This document shows, piece after piece, positions 1-6,920 of a stretch of DNA of 64,000 bases (positions within the stretch are counted from its first letter, which is position 1; each line of letters opens with the position of its first letter). The notes under the pieces were generated by a model that made no database searches, was not told the DNA's origin, and saw only the letters and a program-made list of their open reading frames with translations. A program made the translations under genes and the position numbers. The DNA is from Pedobacter zeae (GTDB lineage: Bacteria; Bacteroidota; Bacteroidia; Sphingobacteriales; Sphingobacteriaceae): NCBI RefSeq assembly GCF_014196715.1, contig NZ_JACIEF010000003.1:773874-837873 (forward strand). Direction: 5' to 3'.

Positions 1-1
1 G

Positions 2-91
2 GAAGAAATTGAAAAATTCCGCCTGCTTTTTATTGAGTGGGTCAAATATTTCGAAAAAGACGATTTCGAGGACGACTGGGGGTTGTATTAG
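2..91 (+). CDS. 3' end of an unidentified gene (partial)
   Basis: The reading frame open at the left edge gives 29 residues ending WGLY and stops with TAG at 89-91. It is very acidic and aromatic, with the run DDFEDDWGLY at its end. Its start lies before the window. Codon use looks like that of the neighbours, so I read it as the tail of a real gene. I do not recognise the family from so short a piece. Confidence 0.5.
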   Translation, partial: EEIEKFRLLFIEWVKYFEKDDFEDDWGLY

Positions 92-389
92 TCCTTTATA
101 GTTAACTCCCTGCATTTCTTACCTCCTGCTTCTGTCGTTAATTTGACTGCATAATCTCATGTTTCTAAATTATATATCGCTCCACTCTTCTATTCAAACA
201 ACGATCGCCGCCAGAATCCCGCGACCAACTAAACAGAACGCTTAAACATTTGGGTTATTACTTTGTTGTATTAAACAGTTCTTTCTGCTGTTTACGTAAT
301 TCCTATTCGTGCTAAAATATACCATTCCGAAATCTGTTAAAACATGATTTTCGTAAATACCGCTAGAACATTAAAATTTATCCCTTTTT
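92..389. other. Intergenic stretch with no recognised gene
   Basis: About 300 AT-rich bases with stops in all frames. I see no tRNA-like fold, no strong hairpin and no TAnnTTTG promoter with a good partner box. It presumably contains the promoter of the downstream XRE regulator. Confidence 0.5.
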
Positions 390-668
390 ATGGAAGATTT
401 GGCATTAAAGACAAAGAATGTTGCCGGGAATATTAGAAAGATCAGAGAATACAGAGATTATACTCAAGATTACCTGGCAGCGAAACTAAAAATATCACAA
501 AATGCTTACAGCAAAATTGAGCTTGGTTATAGTAAGCTCACTGTAGACCGTTTATTTCAGATCGCAGCTATTTTAGAGGTTGAAGTATCGCATTTATTAA
601 CGTTAAATCACAGTGATTTGATCAAAATCATTGCTGACGACGAAAAAAGGACAGCAGCGGCGATTTAA
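390..668 (+). CDS. Small XRE-family helix-turn-helix regulator
   Basis: The 92-residue product is almost entirely one Cro/C1-type DNA-binding domain, roughly residues 10-70. It has the family pattern NIRKIRE..DYTQDYLAAKL..SQNAYSKIE followed by L..L..IA.IL, so helices 2 and 3 of the HTH can be read directly. There is no extra ligand or peptidase domain, so it is probably a simple dimeric repressor or activator. It stands alone, with no toxin-like partner next to it. Its stop codon lies in the centre of a perfect palindrome that may terminate its transcript. The target is unknown. Confidence 0.85.
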   Translation: MEDLALKTKNVAGNIRKIREYRDYTQDYLAAKLKISQNAYSKIELGYSKLTVDRLFQIAAILEVEVSHLLTLNHSDLIKIIADDEKRTAAAI

Positions 669-694
669 ATCGCCGCTGTTGATATCATTTTTTT
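655..694 (+). terminator. Perfect 24-bp palindrome over the XRE stop codon, then T-run
   Basis: CAGCGGCGATTT is followed at once by its exact reverse complement (655-678). The TAA stop of the XRE gene (666-668) sits in the middle. Seven T residues follow at 688-694. As RNA this is a GC-rich stem with an AU top and a nearby U-run, compatible with an intrinsic terminator, although the 9-nt gap before the U-run is larger than usual. An operator read by the encoded HTH protein is the alternative. Confidence 0.5.
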
Positions 695-714
695 ATCCCT
701 GCAGGTAATTCCAA

Positions 715-722
715 TACCTTTG
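715..722 (+). promoter_or_regulatory. Putative Bacteroidota -7 element (TACCTTTG)
   Basis: TACCTTTG matches the Bacteroidota -7 consensus TAnnTTTG exactly and ends 16 bases before the ATG of the HD-domain gene. The expected -33 TTTG is only a T-run (688-694) at about 20 bp spacing, so the call rests mainly on the -7 box and its position. Confidence 0.45.
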
Positions 723-738
723 GAAAAAATTCAATCTT

Positions 739-1383
739 ATGCAGGCTACCATAGAGAAAACCATTGATTTTGTAAAAGAAACCCTTGCGCATGCAGAGGC
801 AGGTCATGATTGGTTTCATATCGAGCGTGTTTTTAAAACGGCTCAAACCATCAATCAGCAAGAAAATGGCAATGAACTTGTAGTAGCTTTAGCTGCACTG
901 TTGCACGATATTGCCGACCCTAAATTTAACAATGGTGACGAAGAACTTGGCCCTCATATCGCGACCTCGTTCTTAAAATCTATCGCTGTTGATGAAAAAA
1001 TTATTGAACATGTTAAGCTGATCATCCAGCACATGTCCTTCAAAAATAGTTTCGATGGAACAGGTTTTACATCAAAAGAAATGCAGATTGTACAGGATGC
1101 CGATCGCCTGGATGCAATCGGGGCTATTGGCATTGCAAGAGCATTTACCTATGGCGGATTCAAAAACAGGGTGCTTTACGACCCGGCTATCTTACCGGAA
1201 GAACACCGCTCCAAAGAGAGTTATAAAAATACCACCGCGCCAACTATTAACCATTTTTACGAAAAACTACTGCTGTTGAAAGACATGATGAATACCGAAG
1301 CCGGGAAAACGTTAGCAGCAGAAAGACACCAGTTTATGCTGCTATACCTCGAGCACTTTTATAAAGAGTGGGAAGGCAAATAA
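739..1383 (+). CDS. HD-domain phosphohydrolase (YedJ/YpgQ-like)
   Basis: The 214-residue protein has the metal-binding set of an HD hydrolase: H27 in GHDWFH, H56-D57 in LLHDIAD and D122 in DADRLDA. The wording and length match the YedJ/YpgQ group, small cytoplasmic HD proteins thought to hydrolyse nucleotides or related phosphate esters. No second domain is present. The ATG sits 16 nt after a TAnnTTTG box, which supports this start. The physiological substrate cannot be read from the sequence. Confidence 0.85.
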   Translation: MQATIEKTIDFVKETLAHAEAGHDWFHIERVFKTAQTINQQENGNELVVALAALLHDIADPKFNNGDEELGPHIATSFLKSIAVDEKIIEHVKLIIQHMSFKNSFDGTGFTSKEMQIVQDADRLDAIGAIGIARAFTYGGFKNRVLYDPAILPEEHRSKESYKNTTAPTINHFYEKLLLLKDMMNTEAGKTLAAERHQFMLLYLEHFYKEWEGK

Positions 1384-1468
1384 CCTACAAAAGGACTATT
1401 TTAAAATACCCATTAGTAAGTATTTCAGAACGGTTTATAAGGATTTAACTTTAAAAAAAATTATCCTT

Positions 1469-1999
1469 ATGTATCCTTATAAACTAAAATACCATAAAAA
1501 CAGTGTTTTGTTAATCGCGATGGTTGGCATTCCTGTATTATTCATTTCCTTAATGTTGTATTGTCTTTTTAGTTTACCATCATCGCTTTCCGAAACCTCC
1601 ACATTGCTGTTTGTTTCGTTATCGATTATTTTAATGGCCCTCTTCTTATTATGGATCACCAAAACGCAGATCTTTGTGCATAGCAAAATCTCCATTAGCG
1701 AAAAAGGCATAAGCTTTAAACTAAGAAAAACTTCTTTCTTATACAGAAGAACCGATTTTTTTTCTGAATGGGAAAACGTAACCAGCGTAATCGAAATGTT
1801 CGATAACCATAATGGCGGTTACTTTTATCAGATTACATTTAAAAACCCAGCGTTTGTAGCGAACTTTAGTGCGCTTAAAAACCATGAAACAGCAGCAGAA
1901 CACTTCTTTTCTGAATTAAAATACTATCAGGAAAGCTATAATATTGCACATCAACTGCCATTGAGCAGAAAGCTGAATCCCTCCAATAGTTTTAGCTAA
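1469..1999 (+). CDS. Conserved membrane protein of unknown function
   Basis: The 176-residue protein begins with two hydrophobic segments (about residues 12-34 and 42-64) followed by a soluble part. After the second segment comes a strand-rich stretch (SISEKGISFKL, then SEWENVTSVIE), which recalls the small PH-like domain behind two helices seen in STM3941-type proteins; I offer that only as a resemblance. It stands 85 nt after the HD gene on the same strand and may share its transcript. No catalytic motif is visible. Confidence 0.65.
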   Translation: MYPYKLKYHKNSVLLIAMVGIPVLFISLMLYCLFSLPSSLSETSTLLFVSLSIILMALFLLWITKTQIFVHSKISISEKGISFKLRKTSFLYRRTDFFSEWENVTSVIEMFDNHNGGYFYQITFKNPAFVANFSALKNHETAAEHFFSELKYYQESYNIAHQLPLSRKLNPSNSFS

Positions 2000-2038
2000 A
2001 CACGATTATTCCGAAATCGAATAGATTAAACAAATCTA

Positions 2039-2072
2039 TTTGCTAATATTTTTAGTTATTAAACTATATTTG
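2039..2072 (+). promoter_or_regulatory. Promoter of the radical-SAM gene (TTTG / TATATTTG)
   Basis: TTTG at 2039-2042 and TATATTTG at 2065-2072 match the Bacteroidota -33 and -7 elements, with 22 bp between them. Transcription would begin near 2079, about 15 nt before the ATG at 2094. This excludes the further upstream in-frame start at 2040 and fixes the protein start as MFDRIREK. Confidence 0.6.
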
Positions 2073-2093
2073 TTAGCAAAAAAAATACTTCCT

Positions 2094-3349
2094 ATGTTTG
2101 ATCGCATTCGTGAAAAATTAACTATTCTTGCTGACGCCGCTAAATATGATGTTTCTTGTTCATCAAGCGGCGGCACAAGAAAGAACGATAATAAAGGTCT
2201 TGGAAACAGCCACGTTTCGGGCATTTGCCATACCTATACCGAGGATGGCAGGTGCGTATCATTATTAAAAATTCTACTCACCAATCACTGCATTTACGAT
2301 TGCTTATTCTGTGTTTCAAGAAAAAGCAACGACATTAAACGCGCTGCTTTTACCGTTGATGAAGTGGTAGACCTCACCATGAATTTTTATCGCCGTAATT
2401 ACATTGAAGGCCTGTTTTTAAGTTCGGGGATTTTTAAAAATGCCGATTTTACCATGAACGCCTGCTCCTGGTGGTAAAAAAATTACGGTTAGAGCAAAAT
2501 TATAACGGTTATATCCACCTTAAAACCATTCCCGGTGCCAGTGATGAACTGATTAAAGAAGCCGGATTATACGCCGACAGGATGAGCATTAATTTAGAGA
2601 TGCCAACCGAAGCCGGTTTAAAACTCCTGGCTCCCGAAAAAAACCATGCCGATGTAATTAAACCGCTCGAATTTGTACAAAAACAAATTACCCAGTTTTC
2701 GGCACATAAAAAACTGATCAAACACATCCCCAAGTTTGTACCGGCAGGGCAGAGTACCCAAATGGTTATTGGCGCAACACCCGAGAGCGATAAAGATATT
2801 ATGTATACGGCCAATGCTTTTTACCAGAACTTTTCATTAAAAAGGGTTTATTATTCGGGTTATGTGCCCATTAGTAACGATAGCCGAATGCCTGTTTTAG
2901 GCACCCAGCCTCCTTTGCTAAGAGAAAACCGGCTATACCAGACGGATTGGCTGATGCGATTTTATGGCTTTAAAGTACAGGAAATTTTAAACGATGCCAA
3001 TCCCAATCTTGATGTAGATATTGATCCAAAACTGAGCTGGGCCATCCGCAACATGCAGCATTTTCCGGTTGATATTAACCAGGCAGATTATAAAATGATT
3101 TTGCGAATTCCGGGTATCGGGGTAATGTCGGCCCAAAAGATTGTGCAAGCCCGCAAGTTTGGTAAACTGCGCATCGACCAGCTGAAGAAAATAGGCATAG
3201 CCTATAATAAAGCCAAACACTTTATAGTTTGTGCCGATAGCCCTTACCAGTTAAGAGATTACCAGGGTACTCAGATTAAAGCTTTTATCCTGGCCGAAAG
3301 CAAAAGCAAATATTTAAAAACAGCTAATAACCAGATGCTTTTGTTTTAA
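2094..3349 (+). pseudogene. Putative DNA modification/repair radical SAM protein, frameshifted
   Basis: This is a radical-SAM protein of the type annotated as putative DNA modification/repair radical SAM protein (linked to UDG-like partners). The N-terminal piece (2094-2477) has the cluster motif CIYDCLFC (C-x3-C-x2-C). The C-terminal piece (GTG at 2471 to 3349) continues with VKKLRLEQNYNGYIHLKTIP, carries a helix-hairpin-helix segment (ILRIPGIGVMSAQKIV) and ends MLLF. One base is missing near 2456/2457: adding a single G after ATG 2454-2456 restores ERLLLVVKKLR and one 418-residue protein, the length I expect for the family. Apart from that base both halves look fully conserved, so the change is recent or a sequencing error. 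Confidence 0.8.
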
Positions 3350-3359
3350 TCTGCTGTCA

Positions 3360-3483
3360 TTCTGAACGCAGTGAAGAGTCTGCAATGTCAGGGCGGTTTC
3401 CGTTTCTGTTATCACAGGCTTCAACGCTTATAAATCCCTGGTAATTTGATTTATAGAAAAGAGATTCTTCACTGCGTTCAGAA
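3360..3483. repeat. Inverted-repeat element (GAACGCAGTGAAGA type)
   Basis: The 22-base arm at 3360-3381, beginning TTCTGAACGCAGTGAAGA, is matched in inverted orientation at 3462-3483 with one difference; about 80 bases lie between. The same arm recurs at 27150 and relatives occur at 22847, 24008 and 33906. It lies between the radical-SAM gene and its DUF4130 partner and could fold in the mRNA. Confidence 0.8.
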
Positions 3484-3507
3484 ATGGCAATTTAAAGTAG
3501 CAATATA

Positions 3508-4272
3508 ATGATCTACATCTTCGATGGCTCTCTTCCCGGTCTTTTAACAGCAGTTTTTGAATGGTTTGAGCGCAAACCAGGCAAAGTCGTGCTTAAATCA
3601 AGCGGCATGTTCCAGCCTGAAGCTTTTGCTGAAAGTTTTATGGTTACAACCGATGCGACGAAAGCCGACCGCGTTTGGATGGGGCTTCAGAAGAAACTCT
3701 CAAAGGTATGGCTGCGTAAATTTTACTGCAGTTATTTATCTGAAATCCCTGAAGCCTATAACCACCTCTTTCATTTTTCGGTTTACATTTTTAAACACGC
3801 TACCGGAGCGGAAGGCAATTATGGCAACGAGCACGTAATTGCTCTTTCTAAATATGCCAAAAGTGTGGAACGCGAAAAACACCGGATGGAAGCCTTTATC
3901 CGTTTCCAAAAAACAGGCGACGGTTTGTTTTATGCCGGTATTGATCCTGATTTTAATGTACTGCCTTTGATATCAAATCATTTTAAAAACCGTTATGCAG
4001 ATCAGCAATGGGTAATTTACGATTTAAAGCGCCATTATGGCTTACACTACAATTTAGATACGGTATCAGAAATAACCATAAGTTTTACCGAAGGCATTAA
4101 TAAACAGAAACCTGCTCCCGTACTTATGGATGAAAACGAAGCACTTTATGCCACACTTTGGAAAGATTATTTTAAAAGCGCGAACATTATACCCAGAAAA
4201 AACACCAAACTACATATACAGCACTTGCCTAAAAGATATTGGAAGTATTTAACTGAAAAGGAAATATTTTAA
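3508..4272 (+). CDS. DUF4130 / TIGR03915-type putative DNA repair protein
   Basis: The 254-residue protein opens with MIYIFDGSLPGLLTAVFEWF, the characteristic start of the DUF4130 (TIGR03915) family. It continues with the family's conserved pattern, including HVIALSKYAKSVEREKHRMEAF, FIRFQKTGDGLFYAGIDPDF, HFKNRYADQQWVIYD and the C-terminal LPKRYWKYLTEKE. Such proteins are regularly paired with the radical-SAM protein encoded just upstream and resemble the partner domain fused to uracil-DNA-glycosylase-like modules in other bacteria. This gene is intact even though its partner is frameshifted. A role in DNA repair is a database-level prediction, not a demonstrated activity. Confidence 0.85.
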   Translation: MIYIFDGSLPGLLTAVFEWFERKPGKVVLKSSGMFQPEAFAESFMVTTDATKADRVWMGLQKKLSKVWLRKFYCSYLSEIPEAYNHLFHFSVYIFKHATGAEGNYGNEHVIALSKYAKSVEREKHRMEAFIRFQKTGDGLFYAGIDPDFNVLPLISNHFKNRYADQQWVIYDLKRHYGLHYNLDTVSEITISFTEGINKQKPAPVLMDENEALYATLWKDYFKSANIIPRKNTKLHIQHLPKRYWKYLTEKEIF

Positions 4273-4593
4273 GTTTTGAGTTGTCAGCCTCAATTTATTT
4301 CAGGGGTGTCTTGCAGGAAAGATGCTGATCACGCAGTCGCCTATCAGACCTTACATTAAAAACGGATAATAAAATAAATTCAGCATGACGACGAAGGGGG
4401 AAGTCAAGAATTAAACCCTAAATCCGGCTAAAAAGCAAAACTTTACTGCCATGCTGACACGCCCATAAGCGATTAGGGTGAAAAGATTGACAGTTTAGGG
4501 TGAAAATTTGTCCCTACATGCCTATTGGCATAAAAAGTGTTGAATGAAAGCATAATAAAAAAACAAAAATCAAAATAAAAAATAATAAAAGTT
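4273..4593. other. Intergenic region upstream of groES
   Basis: This 321-bp stretch must hold the groE promoter. I find no CIRCE operator (TTAGCACTC-N9-GAGTGCTAA). Near the gene TGACA (4489-4493), TTTGTCC (4507-4513) and TTGGCATAAAAAGTGTTG (4525-4542) are present. The last resembles a sigma-54 -24 box with a poor -12 box. No ORF of interest is seen. Confidence 0.4.
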
Positions 4594-4884
4594 ATGGCGT
4601 TAAACCTTAAACCAATTGCTGGCAGTTCGAACAGAGTAATCGTTGAACCAGCTGCAGCAGAAGAGAAAACTGCATCAGGTTTGTATATTCCTGATACTGC
4701 AAAAGAAAAACCATCTAAAGGAACTGTAGTTTCTGTTTCTGAAGAAGATTCTGAAGGTAAAAAAGCCAGTGTAAAAATTGGCGATGTTGTAATTTATGGT
4801 AAATACGGCGGTACTGAGTTCCCTTACGAAGGTAAAGATTACCTGATCATGCGTGAAACTGATATCTACGCTGTTGTTGGATAG
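4594..4884 (+). CDS. groES: Co-chaperonin GroES
   Basis: The 96-residue protein is a full-length GroES. It has NLKPIAGSSNRVIVEP at the start of the beta-barrel, the mobile loop region EEKTASGLYIPDTAKEKPSKG that contacts GroEL, and the closing YEGKDYLIMRETDIYAVVG. It forms the heptameric lid of the GroEL folding chamber in the cytoplasm. groEL follows after 102 nt, so the two form one operon. No CIRCE site is seen upstream, so control by HrcA is not indicated. Confidence 0.98.
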   Translation: MALNLKPIAGSSNRVIVEPAAAEEKTASGLYIPDTAKEKPSKGTVVSVSEEDSEGKKASVKIGDVVIYGKYGGTEFPYEGKDYLIMRETDIYAVVG

Positions 4885-4895
4885 GTAATTGAAAT

Positions 4896-4918
4896 ATTGC
4901 AACATTAAACGTTGCAAT
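4896..4918 (+). other. Hairpin in the groES-groEL intergenic region
   Basis: ATTGCAAC (4896-4903) and GTTGCAAT (4911-4918) form a perfect 8-bp stem with a 7-nt loop. No T-run follows directly, and a second imperfect hairpin (around GATTGAAATGTTTCAACC) lies just downstream. They may act as mRNA processing or stability elements that set the groES to groEL ratio. Confidence 0.5.
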
Positions 4919-4986
4919 GTTTATATAAACCGGAAGATTGAAATGTTTCAACCTTCCAACATTAAAACTTTAAAATATTCTTAAAA

Positions 4987-6624
4987 ATGTCTAAACAAGT
5001 AAAATATAACGTTGAAGCGCGCGACGCCCTGAAAAGAGGTGTTGATATTCTGGCAAATGCCGTAAAAGTAACTTTAGGTCCAAAGGGACGTAACGTAATT
5101 ATCGATAAAAAATTCGGTTCTCCGGCAATCACCAAAGATGGTGTTACAGTGGCTAAAGAAATCGAATTGAAAGATGCGGTTGAGAACATGGGTGCTCAAA
5201 TGGTGAAAGAAGTAGCCTCAAAAACCGCTGATATTGCTGGTGATGGTACAACTACAGCTACTGTTTTAGCACAAGCCATTATTACTACCGGTATTAAAAA
5301 CGTTGCTGCTGGTGCAAATCCAATGGATTTAAAACGTGGTATCGATAAAGCTGTTTCTGCTGTTGTAGAGAACTTAAAAACGCAATCGCAAACTGTTGGC
5401 GAAGACAACAATAAAATTAAACAGGTTGCTTCTATTTCGGCTAACAACGACGAGGTAATCGGTGCCTTAATTGCTGAGGCAATGAGCAAAGTTGGTAAAG
5501 ATGGTGTAATTACTGTTGAAGAGGCAAAAGGTACTGAAACTGAAGTGAAAACAGTTGAGGGTATGCAGTTTGACAGGGGTTATTTATCTCCATACTTTGT
5601 AACCAATGCAGATAAAATGGAAGCTGAATTAGACAGTCCTTACATTTTAATCTACGACAAAAAAATCAGCAACATGAAAGAATTGTTGCCGGTTTTAGAA
5701 AAAACTGTTCAAACCGGTAAACCATTGGTAATCATCTCTGAAGATTTAGATGGCGAAGCTTTGGCTACTTTGGTCGTAAACAAAATCCGTGGTTCACTGA
5801 AAGTGGTGGCTGTTAAAGCTCCAGGTTTCGGCGACAGAAGAAAAGCCATGTTAGAAGACATCGCGATCTTAACGGGCGGTACTGTTATCTCAGAAGAAAG
5901 AGGTTACAAATTAGAAAATGCTGATTTAACTTATTTGGGTTCAGCAGAAAAAGTGGTTGTTGATAAAGACAATACCACTGTAATTAACGGTGCAGGTAAC
6001 ACTGATGATATTAAAGCTCGTGTTAACCAGATTAAAGCTCAGATCGAAACCACTACTTCTGACTACGATAAAGAAAAATTACAAGAGCGCTTAGCTAAAT
6101 TAGCTGGTGGTGTTGCGGTGCTTTACGTGGGTGCAGCAAGCGAGGTTGAAATGAAAGAGAAAAAAGACCGTGTTGATGATGCCTTACATGCAACCCGTGC
6201 AGCTGTAGAAGAAGGTATTGTAGCTGGTGGTGGTGTAGCTTTCATCCGCGCTGTAGCCTCTATTGCTGATTTAAAAGGCGTTAACGAAGATGAAAACACA
6301 GGTATCCAGATCATCCGTCGTGCGATTGAAGAGCCATTACGTCAGATTTGCGAAAACGCAGGTATTGAAGGTTCTATCGTAGTACAAAAAGTTAAAGAAG
6401 GTACTGCTGATTTCGGTTACAATGCACGTACAGGTGCTTACGAAAACTTAATTGGTGCAGGTGTTATCGACCCAACCAAAGTAAGCCGTGTAGCTTTAGA
6501 AAATGCCGCATCTATTGCAGCCATGTTATTAACCACAGAAGTTGTTTTAGCAGACGAACCTGAAGAAGGTGGTGCTCCTGCTATGCCGCCAATGGGTGGC
6601 GGTGGTATGGGCGGTATGATGTAA
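4987..6624 (+). CDS. groEL: Chaperonin GroEL (Hsp60)
   Basis: The 545-residue protein is a complete GroEL. It shows the start VKYNVEARDALKRGVD, the nucleotide-binding TLGPKGRNV and GDGTTTATVLA motifs (catalytic Asp near residue 87), the DRVDDALHATRAAVEEGIVAGGG segment in its conserved split form, and a C-terminal GGM-rich tail. It assembles into double heptameric rings that fold proteins with ATP and GroES. It lies in an operon with groES and is followed by a clear intrinsic terminator. Confidence 0.98.
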   Translation: MSKQVKYNVEARDALKRGVDILANAVKVTLGPKGRNVIIDKKFGSPAITKDGVTVAKEIELKDAVENMGAQMVKEVASKTADIAGDGTTTATVLAQAIITTGIKNVAAGANPMDLKRGIDKAVSAVVENLKTQSQTVGEDNNKIKQVASISANNDEVIGALIAEAMSKVGKDGVITVEEAKGTETEVKTVEGMQFDRGYLSPYFVTNADKMEAELDSPYILIYDKKISNMKELLPVLEKTVQTGKPLVIISEDLDGEALATLVVNKIRGSLKVVAVKAPGFGDRRKAMLEDIAILTGGTVISEERGYKLENADLTYLGSAEKVVVDKDNTTVINGAGNTDDIKARVNQIKAQIETTTSDYDKEKLQERLAKLAGGVAVLYVGAASEVEMKEKKDRVDDALHATRAAVEEGIVAGGGVAFIRAVASIADLKGVNEDENTGIQIIRRAIEEPLRQICENAGIEGSIVVQKVKEGTADFGYNARTGAYENLIGAGVIDPTKVSRVALENAASIAAMLLTTEVVLADEPEEGGAPAMPPMGGGGMGGMM

Positions 6625-6662
6625 TACCATTCCATAGCGAAACGATTTCGTGTAAAAATATA

Positions 6663-6694
6663 CCCTCAGGGCAATCAAGCCTTGGGGGTTTTTT
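6663..6694 (+). terminator. Intrinsic terminator of groESL
   Basis: CCCTCAGGGC (6663-6672) pairs over ten positions, including two G-U pairs, with GCCTTGGGGG (6679-6688) around a 6-nt loop. Six T residues follow immediately. It lies 39 nt after the groEL stop. Confidence 0.85.
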
Positions 6695-6920
6695 ATGCCC
6701 TTTCACTATATAAAACCAGGTTTAGCAGAACTTATAACCTGCTCATTTAGTTAATGTTGGTGTAAAAAATTTACGAATGTAAATTAAAAAACACGTTCTT
6801 TGTAACGAATATTTATTGACGCACCATGAAGTCTGAATACTCAACCTTGAGTACAGGCCAGGCAGTTACCCAACTATAACTTCCGGAACGCAATAAAATC
6901 ATTCCTAGTGTTAGAAATTT
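6695..6920. other. Leader region of the giant adhesin gene
   Basis: These 226 bases separate the groE terminator from the giant secreted-protein gene. Stops occur in all frames and no strong hairpin or convincing -33/-7 pair is visible. A TTTG at about 6801 has no good TAnnTTTG at the right distance. Confidence 0.35.

Noticed and set aside
2040..2093. Upstream in-frame start for the radical-SAM protein
   Set aside because: It would begin inside the -33 element, upstream of the predicted transcription start; the family begins at MFDRIREK-like sequence at 2094.
4273..4593. CIRCE / HrcA operator before groES
   Set aside because: No TTAGCACTC-N9-GAGTGCTAA or close variant is present.
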